Origin: an uncultured Aquimarina sp.
GTDB lineage: Bacteria; Bacteroidota; Bacteroidia; Flavobacteriales; Flavobacteriaceae
Direction: 5' to 3'
Assembly (NCBI GenBank): GCA_947489685.1
Contig: CANLEM010000003.1
Coordinates: 1 to 64,000, forward strand
DNA length: 64,000 nucleotides
The notes beneath the pieces are model-generated. The model saw nothing but the letters and a program-made list of their open reading frames with translations. It ran no database searches and had not been told where the DNA came from. Below are positions 1 to 8,959 of this stretch, in pieces (the first letter of the stretch is position 1; the number at the start of each line of letters is the position of its first letter). A program made the translations under genes and the position numbers.

Positions 1-1053
1 AAATTAGTAGAGATTTGGAGTGATATATTACGTTTAGATAGTGAGGTGATTAGTGTTACAAGAAGCTTCTTTGAGTTGGGAGGTAATTCGTTTAAAGTTA
101 ATGATTTAGTCAATCGATTATCAAATGTGTTTAATGTAAAGGTTCCATTAGTAGAAATCTTTAAAAGAACTACAATTAGAGGTGTTTCAGAGCACATTTC
201 CAGCTTACCTAAAACTCAAACTTCTGAAAGAGAAAAAGAATCAATTATTTCGATAAGTAAATCAGAAACAACGAATAACTTATTTATGATTCATGATGTA
301 AGTGGAGATATTAACGGATATATTAAACTAGCACGATCGCTTAAGAGTTATAATTGTTGGGGAATAAAGAATACTTCAATTACAAGTTTTAGCCCTAAAG
401 AGTTAACAATAGAAGAACTAGCAACAAACTACATAAAGAAAATAAAACAAATACAAGCCAAAGGACCTTATACTCTTTTAGGTTGGAGTCTCGGAGGAAT
501 TGTTGCTTATGAAATTGTACGTCAGATGAAATACTTTGGTGATACAGTACATCAATTGTTTATGATAGATTCTCAAGTACCTAGTTTTGATGATTCTAAA
601 ATATTTTCACTTTCGATAAAAGAAGAAAAAGATTTACTAATCAAATTATTAAGAAAAGAAGAGATTAAACTGGATAAAATAGACTCAATAGAAGGTCTTT
701 GGAAGCAATGTATACCAGTATTAATAAAAAAGGACAATAAAGAATTGATAGAAGCTCTTCCGGAGTATTTTAAAATATTAATTCCTGATATAGACAAAAT
801 TCGAATAGAACTTCTGATAACTAATATAAATACCATAAGGTCTTTGTATCATGCTTTTATTAATTTCAAAATGAAAGATAAATTAGAGACTCAGTTAATA
901 TATGTAAAGGCAAGTTCCAGCCCTACTACTATTGAAAGTTTTACAGACTATTTTGAGAAGAAAATCACTTCATATGTTGTTCAGGGAGATCACTATTCAA
1001 TACTAAAAGAACCCGGAGTATTTCAACTACCGGAGATAATAAATAACATTTAA
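1..1053 (+). CDS. Nonribosomal peptide synthetase, C-terminal carrier-thioesterase end (5' partial)
   Basis: The reading frame is open from base 1, so this is the tail of a larger protein. The first ~75 visible residues are a peptidyl carrier domain with the phosphopantetheine motif FFELGGNS (serine codon at 88-90). A type I thioesterase domain follows, with nucleophile motif GWSLGG at visible residues 161-166, a likely acid in MIDSQ, and the catalytic His in GDHYS near the end. The family releases the finished chain from the last module by hydrolysis or macrocyclisation; which one cannot be read here. A GTG at 46 is internal. The exporter fusion starts 36 bp downstream, so the genes are probably co-transcribed. 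Confidence 0.9.
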   Translation, partial: KLVEIWSDILRLDSEVISVTRSFFELGGNSFKVNDLVNRLSNVFNVKVPLVEIFKRTTIRGVSEHISSLPKTQTSEREKESIISISKSETTNNLFMIHDVSGDINGYIKLARSLKSYNCWGIKNTSITSFSPKELTIEELATNYIKKIKQIQAKGPYTLLGWSLGGIVAYEIVRQMKYFGDTVHQLFMIDSQVPSFDDSKIFSLSIKEEKDLLIKLLRKEEIKLDKIDSIEGLWKQCIPVLIKKDNKELIEALPEYFKILIPDIDKIRIELLITNINTIRSLYHAFINFKMKDKLETQLIYVKASSSPTTIESFTDYFEKKITSYVVQGDHYSILKEPGVFQLPEIINNI

Positions 1054-1089
1054 AAAAAAACCTAATAATAATATAAAATTTAATTTAAA

Positions 1090-4000
1090 ATGATGATCAA
1101 TAAAAATTACATTAAAAAAGTGCTTTTTTCGGCTTTTTGTGTGGCTTTATTTTGCTTACATGATTCTTATGCTCAAGAAAACCAATTAGTCAAACAAATA
1201 GATGAAAAAGTAACTAGTTTAATGAAGGAAGGCGATATTCCAGGATTAAGCCTAGTGATTACTACAGGAGATAAGAATATTATTAAGAGTTATGGTTATG
1301 CAAATTTAGAAAATCAAGAACCAATAACTCCGCGTACTTTATTTGAATTAGGATCGTTGAGTAAAGCATTTACCGCTATAGCCGTTATTGACCTTGATAA
1401 TAAAGGAGAAATAGATCTTTCTAAACCTGTTTCTAACTATTTACCTTGGTTTTATGTTACCTATAATGGTCAAAAAGTAAATATCACTTTAAGACAATTA
1501 CTTCACCATACAGGAGGGATACCTTGGGAAACAATTTCTATGATACCTCAAAGTAATAAAGATGATGCTCTTGAGCAAACTGTTCGAAAACTTGTTGGTC
1601 AAGAACTTGATAACCTTCCGGGTGAGGAGTATGAATATGCAACTATTGGATATGACGTACTTGCATTGATAATTCAAAAAGTAAAACAACAGCCATTTGA
1701 AACCTATCTGCAAGAAGAAATCCTTGATAATTTGGGTATGAGCAATACCTCAATAGGGGTGCCAAAAGATAATTCTCTGATGTCATCTGGTTATAAGATT
1801 GGTTTTTCCAGTCCTAGAGAATATAATGCTCCCAAATTTAAAGGAAATAATGCGGCAGGGTATGTGATTTCTAATGCTGAAGATATTACCAAGTGGATCA
1901 ATTTTCATTTAGATAAAACAAACTCAAGTCAACTTGCTGAAGCATCTAGAATAGGGCATTTAAGAGATAAAACCGTCGCGCCTCATGGTGTTTTTTCATA
2001 TGGTGGAGGATGGCATGTTTCTTTAAGAGGAGACGGAGAGTTATTTCATGATGGATTAAACCCTAACTTCAGTTCTTATATTTCTATACGTCCTGATCAA
2101 GGATTGGGAATTGCGATCCTAACAAATTGCAATAGTGAAACCACTCAACTCATAGGAAGTCAAGTTTCTAGAATCATGACTAATGATTTGGATGAAAAAA
2201 ATGATATACATCCAGGTGATGGGAATGATACGATGTACTCTTCAATTTCAATTGTCTTGATCATTTTTTCATTGGTTGTATTTGCTTTTTTGGTATTTAT
2301 AATTACAAATATCGTAAAAGGAAGAAGAAGATTTAACGGGATTAACCTATCTACTATTATTAAACTTTTTAAACCTATAGTTTTTATTAGCCCTTTCGTT
2401 TATGGTATCTATATGCTTCCTGAGACTTTGTTAGGTTTTACCTGGGAATCTGTTCTAGTATGGAGTCCGATTAGTCTTGAAGTGTTAATGCAGCTTATTC
2501 CAATTGTAATACTCTTCACTTACCTTGTATATATAGCGAGTGTTATTTTTCCAGAAAGTAATATTTACTGGAAAAAATTGCCAGGCATAGTTTTTCTTAG
2601 TGTACTCGCCGGTCTTTCTAATGTTGTAGTTATCATTATGGTAACATCAATGATTAATTCTGAAATCGAGTGGCAATATTTAGCTTTTTATTATGGTTTG
2701 ATAGGTGGATTATACCTTTTTGGAAGAAAATTTGTACAAGTAAGTTTGATTAAGTTAACGCGTAAACTAGTTTATAATTTAAGAGTTGATTTAATAGAGA
2801 AAATATTCTCTACATCATTTCAAAGTTTCGAAAAGATAGAAAGAGGAAGAGTGTATACAGCATTGAATGATGATGTAAGTACTATAGGAAGCTCTACTAA
2901 CCTTTTTGTTTCATTAGTAACGAGCATAATAACGGCGATAGGAGCTTTTTTATATTTAGCATCAATTGCGTTTTGGGCTACTATCCTTACCATTTGTTTA
3001 ATTCTGTTCATATCTGTAGTGTATTACTTTACTGTTCAGCGAACAAATGTTTATTATGAAGAAGCACGTACTACGAGAAATGTATTCATGAATCTTATTG
3101 CAGACATGATTAATGGATATAAGGAGCTTAGTCTGCATCGCAATAAAAAGCTAGAATATAAAAATGATATCGCCGACATAGCAGATGAATATCGCGAAAA
3201 AACTACAACGGCAGAAGTGCGTTTTGTTAATGCCTTCCTGGTAGGAGAGTCTTTGTTACTTGTTTTAATGGGTATAGTATCAATAGGGTTAACAAAAATA
3301 TTTCCGAATATTCAGTTTCATACTGTGCTTAGTTTTATAATCGTTCTTCTGTATTTAATTGGCCCAATAAATTCAATTCTTGGATCTGTACCTAGTTTGG
3401 TTGGACTTAGAATTGCTTGGAATAGAGTTTCTCAATTTATTAGTGAAATTCCAGTGAATTTAAAACTAATTGATTCTAAAAACGTTGAAGTACGTCAAGT
3501 GGATAGAATTGAAGCTAGAAATGTATCTTTTGAATTTAAAAATGAAGAAGAAGAAACAGGATTCAGTGTAGGTCCTATTAATTTGGAAGTTAATAAAGGA
3601 GAAATATTGTTTTTAATCGGTGGTAACGGAAGTGGAAAAACGACTCTTGCCAAATTGCTTACTGGTTTATATAAACCTGATGGTGGAGAATTTTTGATTA
3701 ATGGAGAGAAAATGAAAAATTTTGAGTTAAGCGAATATTTTTCAGTAGTATTTAATCCACCACAATTATTTAGCAAATTATATAACATTACTGTAAAAGA
3801 TAATGAAGAGGTTAAAAAGTATTTAGAAACCTTAGATTTACAAGATAAAGTTGAGATTACAGACAGTACTTATAATACAATTCAACTTTCTTCTGGTCAA
3901 GTAAAAAGACTTGCATTATTACAGTGTTATCTAGAAGATTCTCCTATTTACTTGTTTGACGAATGGGCTGCTGATCAAGATCCAGATTATCGAAAGTTTT

Positions 4001-4155
4001 TTTACGAACATCTTTTACAAGAAATGAAAAAAGATGGAAAAATCGTGATTGTAATAACTCATGATGACAATTATTTTCATGTAGCGGATAGAGTTGTAAA
4101 AATGGATAATGGTGAATTAAAAGAGTATTCAGAAAAGAAAGCTTTTTTGGCTTAA
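1090..4155 (+). CDS. Secreted S12 serine hydrolase fused to a cyclic-peptide-type ABC exporter
   Basis: A signal peptide (residues 1-28, ending DSYAQ) is followed by a class-C beta-lactamase/S12 domain (~35-370) with SxxK as SLSK at 89-92, YAT at 183-185 where the family usually has YSN, and HDG at 320-322. Hydrophobic segments follow (first ~383-405), then an ABC transmembrane domain (~490-790) and a nucleotide-binding domain with Walker A GGNGSGKTT (~844), signature LSSGQ (~932), Walker B IYLFDEW (~954) and an H-loop VITHDD. The exporter half resembles single-chain cyclic peptide exporters. The arrangement matches NRPS-linked prodrug peptidases of the ClbP group that carry an exporter part. 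Inferred role: process the peptide in the periplasm and export it. It could instead be a resistance hydrolase. Confidence 0.88.
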   Translation: MMINKNYIKKVLFSAFCVALFCLHDSYAQENQLVKQIDEKVTSLMKEGDIPGLSLVITTGDKNIIKSYGYANLENQEPITPRTLFELGSLSKAFTAIAVIDLDNKGEIDLSKPVSNYLPWFYVTYNGQKVNITLRQLLHHTGGIPWETISMIPQSNKDDALEQTVRKLVGQELDNLPGEEYEYATIGYDVLALIIQKVKQQPFETYLQEEILDNLGMSNTSIGVPKDNSLMSSGYKIGFSSPREYNAPKFKGNNAAGYVISNAEDITKWINFHLDKTNSSQLAEASRIGHLRDKTVAPHGVFSYGGGWHVSLRGDGELFHDGLNPNFSSYISIRPDQGLGIAILTNCNSETTQLIGSQVSRIMTNDLDEKNDIHPGDGNDTMYSSISIVLIIFSLVVFAFLVFIITNIVKGRRRFNGINLSTIIKLFKPIVFISPFVYGIYMLPETLLGFTWESVLVWSPISLEVLMQLIPIVILFTYLVYIASVIFPESNIYWKKLPGIVFLSVLAGLSNVVVIIMVTSMINSEIEWQYLAFYYGLIGGLYLFGRKFVQVSLIKLTRKLVYNLRVDLIEKIFSTSFQSFEKIERGRVYTALNDDVSTIGSSTNLFVSLVTSIITAIGAFLYLASIAFWATILTICLILFISVVYYFTVQRTNVYYEEARTTRNVFMNLIADMINGYKELSLHRNKKLEYKNDIADIADEYREKTTTAEVRFVNAFLVGESLLLVLMGIVSIGLTKIFPNIQFHTVLSFIIVLLYLIGPINSILGSVPSLVGLRIAWNRVSQFISEIPVNLKLIDSKNVEVRQVDRIEARNVSFEFKNEEEETGFSVGPINLEVNKGEILFLIGGNGSGKTTLAKLLTGLYKPDGGEFLINGEKMKNFELSEYFSVVFNPPQLFSKLYNITVKDNEEVKKYLETLDLQDKVEITDSTYNTIQLSSGQVKRLALLQCYLEDSPIYLFDEWAADQDPDYRKFFYEHLLQEMKKDGKIVIVITHDDNYFHVADRVVKMDNGELKEYSEKKAFLA

Positions 4156-4171
4156 AAGAGAAACTTTATAA

Positions 4172-4981
4172 ATGAATACAAGTCTAGAGTATACACCATT
4201 AGTCTATAAAGATGATACAGTTATTGGTATTGTTGGAGGTATGGGACCAGAAGCTGGAGTTAATTTAGTAGGGGCTATTCACAAACATACCAAAGCCGTC
4301 AAAGATCAAGATCATTTATCTACTATTTTAATGTCATTTCCAAAACACATTGAAGATAGAACTGCTTTTATTAAGGGAAATATAGTTAGTAACCCTGGTT
4401 ATGAAGTAGCAAAGATAATTGAGAAATTAGAAAATGCAGGAGCCACATTAATCGGAATAGCATGTAATAGTTCTCATAGTCCAGTTATTTACAATGTGAT
4501 ATTAGATGAACTTGATAAGAGACAAAGTCAAGTCAAAATATTAAACATGCCATTCGAGACATGTAAACATATAAAAAATCACCATCCTAATATTTCTCGT
4601 GTAGGCGTGATATCTACAAATGGAACATATATATCGGGGATATATGATAAAATTTTGGAAGAAATGGGTTTCGAAGTGATTAAACCCGAATATGATTTTC
4701 AAAATGAGGTGATTCACGAAATTGTTTACAATGTTGATTATGGACTAAAATCGAAATCTGATGAGATTTCCCAACAAATTAATGGCCTAATGCAAAAAGC
4801 GTTAGATTTTTTTAAAAATAATAAGGCAGATGCTGTTATCCTTGGATGTACAGAACTAGCTTTAATACCTAAAAACTTTTATAAAACAGACCTATCATTA
4901 TTTGATTCTAATGAACTTTTTGCAATTGCATTAATTGAGCAAGCAAAAGTTATAGAAAGAATGACAAGGCCAATTAAATAA
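4172..4981 (+). CDS. Aspartate/glutamate racemase family protein
   Basis: A cofactor-independent two-cysteine racemase of 269 residues. The first catalytic Cys lies in IACNSSH (~98), the second in LGCTELAL (~226), and the N-terminus has the family signature GIVGGMGPEAG. These enzymes invert the alpha carbon of Asp or Glu, and some relatives accept other amino acids. The start is 16 bp after the exporter fusion and the next gene is 17 bp away, so it belongs to the cluster operon. It probably supplies a D-amino acid building block. Murein MurI is less likely because the motifs fit the YgeA/aspartate racemase branch and the context is an NRPS cluster. The exact substrate is not readable. Confidence 0.85.
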   Translation: MNTSLEYTPLVYKDDTVIGIVGGMGPEAGVNLVGAIHKHTKAVKDQDHLSTILMSFPKHIEDRTAFIKGNIVSNPGYEVAKIIEKLENAGATLIGIACNSSHSPVIYNVILDELDKRQSQVKILNMPFETCKHIKNHHPNISRVGVISTNGTYISGIYDKILEEMGFEVIKPEYDFQNEVIHEIVYNVDYGLKSKSDEISQQINGLMQKALDFFKNNKADAVILGCTELALIPKNFYKTDLSLFDSNELFAIALIEQAKVIERMTRPIK

Positions 4982-4998
4982 ATATTGAGAAGAAAAGA

Positions 4999-5700
4999 AT
5001 GAGTAAAATTAAATTATTTTGTTTTCCCTACGCAGGAGGATCTGCACAGGTATATCACCAATGGAGTAAAGGATTACACCCTAAAATAGAATTAGTTTTA
5101 ATAGAATTAGCCGGAAGGGGCAGAAGAATTGGTGAGCCATTTTATGATAATTTTGATGAGTTAATTAATGATGTTTTTAATCAAATTCGTCAAGATATAT
5201 TAAATACGCCTTATGCCTTTTTTGGGCATAGCCTTGGTGCATTAATAGTATACGAATTAACTGAAAAAATTAATAGGCATAAGATGGTCGGACCCAAGCA
5301 TTTATTTTATTCTGGGAAAAGTGTACCTCATGTTTTGCAAGAGAAAGAGATTATCTTCCATTTGCTTGATGATAAAGAGTTTAAAAAAGAAGTGATAAAA
5401 TTAGGGGGTACTCCTCCAGAATTTTTCCAACACCCAGAACTAGAAGAATTATTTTTGCCTGTTTTAAAGAATGATTTTAAAATGGCCGAAAAATATACCT
5501 TCAATGGAGCTATACAGCGATATTCAAAAGACATTACGGTTTTATTAGGAAAAGAAGATATTTTTACTGCAGAACAATGTCACGAGTGGAGTAACTATAC
5601 TTCGGGAATTTGTAAACTATTTTATTTTAATGGAGGTCATTTTTTTATTCATGATGAAATGAATAAAATTTCGGATATAATAAATAGTACCTTGATCTAA
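4999..5700 (+). CDS. Type II thioesterase of the NRPS cluster
   Basis: A 233-residue alpha/beta hydrolase of the external (type II) thioesterase family. It shows the opening FCFPYAGGSA, nucleophile motif GHSLGA (~76-81), an acid in LLGKEDIF and a catalytic His in FNGGHFF (~213). Such proteins remove misprimed or stalled acyl groups from carrier domains, a proofreading role. Length and motifs are normal. It is the fourth gene in a tight same-strand run with the NRPS, exporter and racemase. About 200 bp with two hairpins separates it from the carbamoyltransferase. Confidence 0.88.
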   Translation: MSKIKLFCFPYAGGSAQVYHQWSKGLHPKIELVLIELAGRGRRIGEPFYDNFDELINDVFNQIRQDILNTPYAFFGHSLGALIVYELTEKINRHKMVGPKHLFYSGKSVPHVLQEKEIIFHLLDDKEFKKEVIKLGGTPPEFFQHPELEELFLPVLKNDFKMAEKYTFNGAIQRYSKDITVLLGKEDIFTAEQCHEWSNYTSGICKLFYFNGGHFFIHDEMNKISDIINSTLI

Positions 5701-5711
5701 AAGGATAATTA

Positions 5712-5821
5712 CCTCTATAAAATAGAGGATATGAGAAATCTACTACTTTTTTGTACTAAGTTAAACATACTCAGAATAGCGAATTTTACCCTGTTGAAAA
5801 ATTTATCCTTCTCAACAAGGT
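5712..5821. promoter_or_regulatory. Two inverted repeats between thioesterase and carbamoyltransferase genes
   Basis: The first repeat has 7-bp arms CCTCTAT/ATAGAGG with a 3-nt loop (5712-5728). The second has 10-bp arms at 5788-5797 and 5812-5821 with one mismatch. Neither is followed directly by a T-run, so they may be weak terminators, operators or leader structures of the downstream gene. Confidence 0.35.
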
Positions 5822-5902
5822 ATTTATAAACAAAGGTTTTATAAAAAGTAATGTTCAATTTTTAGATTAAAATAAATTGAAAATAATTTTAAAGAAAGAC
5901 AG

Positions 5903-6829
5903 TTGAAAAAAGAAACAAAACACATTTTATCCCTCAAGGATATTTCGGATAGAGAAATATTAGAAATTGTTAATAAAGGTGCCCAATATGCAAAAGGACA
6001 TGTTGAATTGGGAACACAATTAAAAGGGAAGGTTATTGGTATATATTTTGCAAAAACCTCTACAAGAACTAGAACGTCATTTTCGTCGGCAGCATTGCGC
6101 TTAGGAGCTAATATAATTTCATATGGCCCTGATGACTTGCAACTTAATACTGGAGAAAGTATCGAAGATACTTTGCAAGTACTTTCGCAAATGTTGGATG
6201 GATTCGTTATTAGGACTTCAGAAACTTATAAACCATTAATTAATTTTAAGGATCAAAGTAACATGGCCTTGATTAATGCTATGACTTTTGATGAACACCC
6301 TACTCAAGCATTAGCCGATCTCACGACAATTAAACTACATTTCGGAGATATTGCAGGAATTAATTTGATCTATTTTGGAGAAGGAAACAATACGGCTATA
6401 GCATTAGCTCTTGCTTTTTCAAAATTCGAAAATGTAACAATTCACTTCTTCACACCTTCAAATTATGGGTTAAATAAAGAAGTTTTAAGTTATGCTCAAA
6501 ATGAAGCACAAAAAAGGAATAGTCAAATTCATGAATTTCACGATTTAGCATCTCTTCCTTCTAATACAGATATTATTTATACCACAAGATGGCAAACAAC
6601 AGGAACTGTAAAACAAGATTTAAATTGGAGAAAAGAATTTAAACCTTTTATGGTGACCGAAAAATTATTGTCGAAATACCCAAATGCTATTTTTATGCAT
6701 GATTTACCTGCGCATAGGAACGAAGAGGTTGAAGCCTCGGTAATTGATGGGAATCGAAGCATAGTATTTGAGCAAGCAGAAAATAAGTTTCATAGTGCAA
6801 AGGCTGTACTAGATTGGTGCTTTAATTAA
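5903..6829 (+). CDS. Atypical ornithine/aspartate carbamoyltransferase family protein
   Basis: A 308-residue, full-length transcarbamylase. The carbamoyl-phosphate site is intact: STRTRTSF (~53-60) and HPTQAL (~132). The amino-acid site differs from ornithine carbamoyltransferase: HCLP is HDLPAHR (~266), and the D-x-x-x-SMG loop is replaced by TTRWQTTG. The acceptor is therefore unlikely to be ornithine. Viomycin-type clusters use an OTC homologue to make a ureido amino acid (family knowledge), so tailoring of an amino acid or peptide is plausible here. The start is TTG at 5903 after AAAGAAAG; no ATG gives the conserved N-terminus. A terminator follows, so this is probably the last cluster gene. 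Confidence 0.82.
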   Translation: MKKETKHILSLKDISDREILEIVNKGAQYAKGHVELGTQLKGKVIGIYFAKTSTRTRTSFSSAALRLGANIISYGPDDLQLNTGESIEDTLQVLSQMLDGFVIRTSETYKPLINFKDQSNMALINAMTFDEHPTQALADLTTIKLHFGDIAGINLIYFGEGNNTAIALALAFSKFENVTIHFFTPSNYGLNKEVLSYAQNEAQKRNSQIHEFHDLASLPSNTDIIYTTRWQTTGTVKQDLNWRKEFKPFMVTEKLLSKYPNAIFMHDLPAHRNEEVEASVIDGNRSIVFEQAENKFHSAKAVLDWCFN

Positions 6830-6944
6830 ACTAAATATATTAATCAAATTCGGGTAACCTTATTAAGGGAAATAAGAACTCTCTTGTAGATGTCGGCGAT
6901 TCGTTTACGTTGTTCTTTCTTTTTTGGATGTTACATCATTAATT

Positions 6945-6972
6945 AAAACCTGGCCTTTGTGCCGGGTTTTTT
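6945..6972 (+). terminator. Rho-independent terminator after the carbamoyltransferase
   Basis: A ten-pair stem AAAACCTGGC/GCCGGGTTTT with one G-U pair and a 6-nt loop runs into a T-tract. It marks the likely end of the peptide-cluster transcript. Confidence 0.75.
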
Positions 6973-7089
6973 AATACATGAAAATAACCGTATTTATAGT
7001 TTAATTAATCTTTATTGTTAATAATTCAGAATGACGTAATAGTATTGATGTATTTTTTAAATATATCTTTAAGTACTAAAATAATTGTG

Positions 7090-7572
7090 ATGGAGGAAAA
7101 CTCTGAAAAAGAAATACTCAAAAAAAAAGGAAAAGAAAATATTATACCCAACCCTCTATTACACCAACTGATAACTTACTTTATTGTGCTATTTCTTTGC
7201 GGTGCATTTATATGGTCATGCATTTGGATGTTGACGATTATTAAAAATGAAGAGTTGATGTCTATAGGAGGGATACCTGTAATTGTATTTTTTACAGGGT
7301 ATTTTTCTTATGTTGGTATACAGGTGTTGCGATATAGAACCGCTCGTGTTACGTATCACCAAAATGGTTTTACGGTTACTAAAAGAGGGAAAACTTCTAG
7401 TTATACCTGGTCAGAGATAACAAAAACTAAATATCATGGAACGGTAGGGGTTTTGAGACTATTTAATGCCGATGGAAAAACTATTTATACTATTCATGGT
7501 ATAACAAGAGATAACAGAAAATTTATGAATAAGATAAGTGAAACTGTTGGGTATACTACAGATGTTTTTTAA
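7090..7572 (+). CDS. Small two-helix membrane protein, PH-like C-terminus
   Basis: I do not recognise a named family with certainty. From ATG 7090 the protein is 160 residues. A charged N-terminus is followed by two membrane segments (LITYFIVLFLCGAFIW... and IPVIVFFTGYFSYVGI), then about 75 soluble residues rich in beta-strand pattern (RVTYHQNGFTVTKRGK... YTWSEI). That layout resembles membrane-anchored bacterial PH-like proteins. An in-frame TTG at 7015 would add 25 residues; I prefer the ATG because the added part is not conserved-looking. It stands alone between a terminator and a 219-bp gap. Confidence 0.6.
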   Translation: MEENSEKEILKKKGKENIIPNPLLHQLITYFIVLFLCGAFIWSCIWMLTIIKNEELMSIGGIPVIVFFTGYFSYVGIQVLRYRTARVTYHQNGFTVTKRGKTSSYTWSEITKTKYHGTVGVLRLFNADGKTIYTIHGITRDNRKFMNKISETVGYTTDVF

Positions 7573-7791
7573 GTATAGGGTATGATATGATATCAAAAAA
7601 TAGTAGGGTATTAATGAAGTTTACTATTAAATTAATAATTAATATTTTTTAGTACATTATGTTGTTAGCAAAAACTCGATCTTTTGTCTTGGGTAGTTCT
7701 AGTTTATAAGATGAATAGTACTAAGTCAAAATATATGTACTTTTATACATAAACTATTGTTAGTAGTAATTAATATTTCCTAGAATAAAAA

Positions 7792-8316
7792 ATGGATAGT
7801 AAAACTATAAGAGAAAAATATCAAAAAATGTCAATAGAAGAGTTGACTAAATTGGTTTCTGAAATAAAGACTTTAAAACCAAAAGCTGTTCTCTTATTGC
7901 AAGAGGAGTTAGTATCTAGAGGAGAAATTAATGAAGCTTTGAATATTACTAAGTATTTAGTGTCAATAAAGTACCATATAAGTGAAAATGTTTTATTTGA
8001 CTACATAACCAAACTCAAGAAAAAAGGACTTTCAGAAATAGAAATTAATAAAGAATTAGAATTTAAACACGGAATTGATAGTAATTATTCTAATCTCATA
8101 AAATTACATCTCAAATCAAGAGGAAAAGAGAATATAGTCATTGGATTAGCTATGATAATTATTCCTTTAACTTTTGGAATAATTTTAATTTCACTAAATG
8201 CATTTATTGGAATATTTCCCATACTGTTAATAGGAATTGGAATTTGGAGATTAAATAAAGGTCTGTTGCAAAGAAAAGTCAATAGTACAATAAAAACTAC
8301 TACCAATACTATATAA
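7792..8316 (+). CDS. Hypothetical membrane protein, 174 aa
   Basis: Not recognised. The N-terminal half is soluble and helical (IREKYQKMSIEELTKLVSEI, then a repeated KKKGLSEIEINKELEFKHG-like helix pattern). The C-terminal half has two hydrophobic segments (IVIGLAMIIIPLTFGIILIS and FIGIFPILLIGIGIW) and a short basic tail. Codon use is normal for the window. The 219 bp before it hold no visible gene. A role cannot be assigned; the helical front end with a C-terminal hairpin suggests a membrane-tethered soluble domain. Confidence 0.6.
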   Translation: MDSKTIREKYQKMSIEELTKLVSEIKTLKPKAVLLLQEELVSRGEINEALNITKYLVSIKYHISENVLFDYITKLKKKGLSEIEINKELEFKHGIDSNYSNLIKLHLKSRGKENIVIGLAMIIIPLTFGIILISLNAFIGIFPILLIGIGIWRLNKGLLQRKVNSTIKTTTNTI

Positions 8317-8378
8317 CAAAGTATGGTTATCCTTTAGGTTAACAAGGTTTGTTATATTTAATGTTGGCAATAATTAAA

Positions 8379-8942
8379 ATGAAACATCCTCTTAAACAAC
8401 ATATAGAAGAAATAATTAAGCTAACTGACGAGGAGTTTGATTTTGTCTTGAGTCATTTTGAAAAGACAAATAAACGTAAACATCAATACGTTTTACAGGA
8501 AGGAGAAATAGCCGACAAAGAATATTGGATAGTTAAAGGTTGCCTAAAAAGTTACTTTTTTGACGAAAACGGAAAAGAACATATTTTGCAATTTGGGATG
8601 GAAAATTGGTGGATAACTGATTATGAGTCTTTTGTAAAACAATCAAAATCTAAGATCAGTATAGATTGTATTGAAGATTGCGAACTTCTTTATATAACAT
8701 TTGAAAATAGAGAAAAACTTACTGCAGAAATGCACAAAATGGAACGTTTTTGGGCAAAGAAAAGTAAGTTTGGTAGAATTGCACTTCAAAATAGAATCTT
8801 ATCGCTATTAAAAAATTCTTCAAAAGAGCGATACGAATTACTCCTTGAACAATACCCAAAACTTTTTAAAAGAGTACCTAAAAAATTAATAGCTTCTTAT
8901 TTAGGTGTTAGTAGAGAGACTTTAAGTCGATTAAATTCATAA
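8379..8942 (+). CDS. Crp/Fnr family transcriptional regulator
   Basis: A 187-residue protein from ATG 8379. The N-terminal cyclic-nucleotide-binding-like beta-barrel is recognisable (QYVLQEGEIADKEYWIVKG, then GKEHILQFGMENWW), followed by a dimerisation helix and a C-terminal helix-turn-helix KKLIASYLGVSRETLSRL. There is no Fnr-type cysteine cluster, as is usual in the short flavobacterial members of this family. Upstream in-frame starts at 8349 and 8361 add residues that do not look conserved. A Crp-type palindrome lies 18 bp past the stop, before doxX, which suggests it controls the next genes. The effector is unknown. Confidence 0.85.
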   Translation: MKHPLKQHIEEIIKLTDEEFDFVLSHFEKTNKRKHQYVLQEGEIADKEYWIVKGCLKSYFFDENGKEHILQFGMENWWITDYESFVKQSKSKISIDCIEDCELLYITFENREKLTAEMHKMERFWAKKSKFGRIALQNRILSLLKNSSKERYELLLEQYPKLFKRVPKKLIASYLGVSRETLSRLNS

Positions 8943-8959
8943 AATAAATTTCTTATGAA

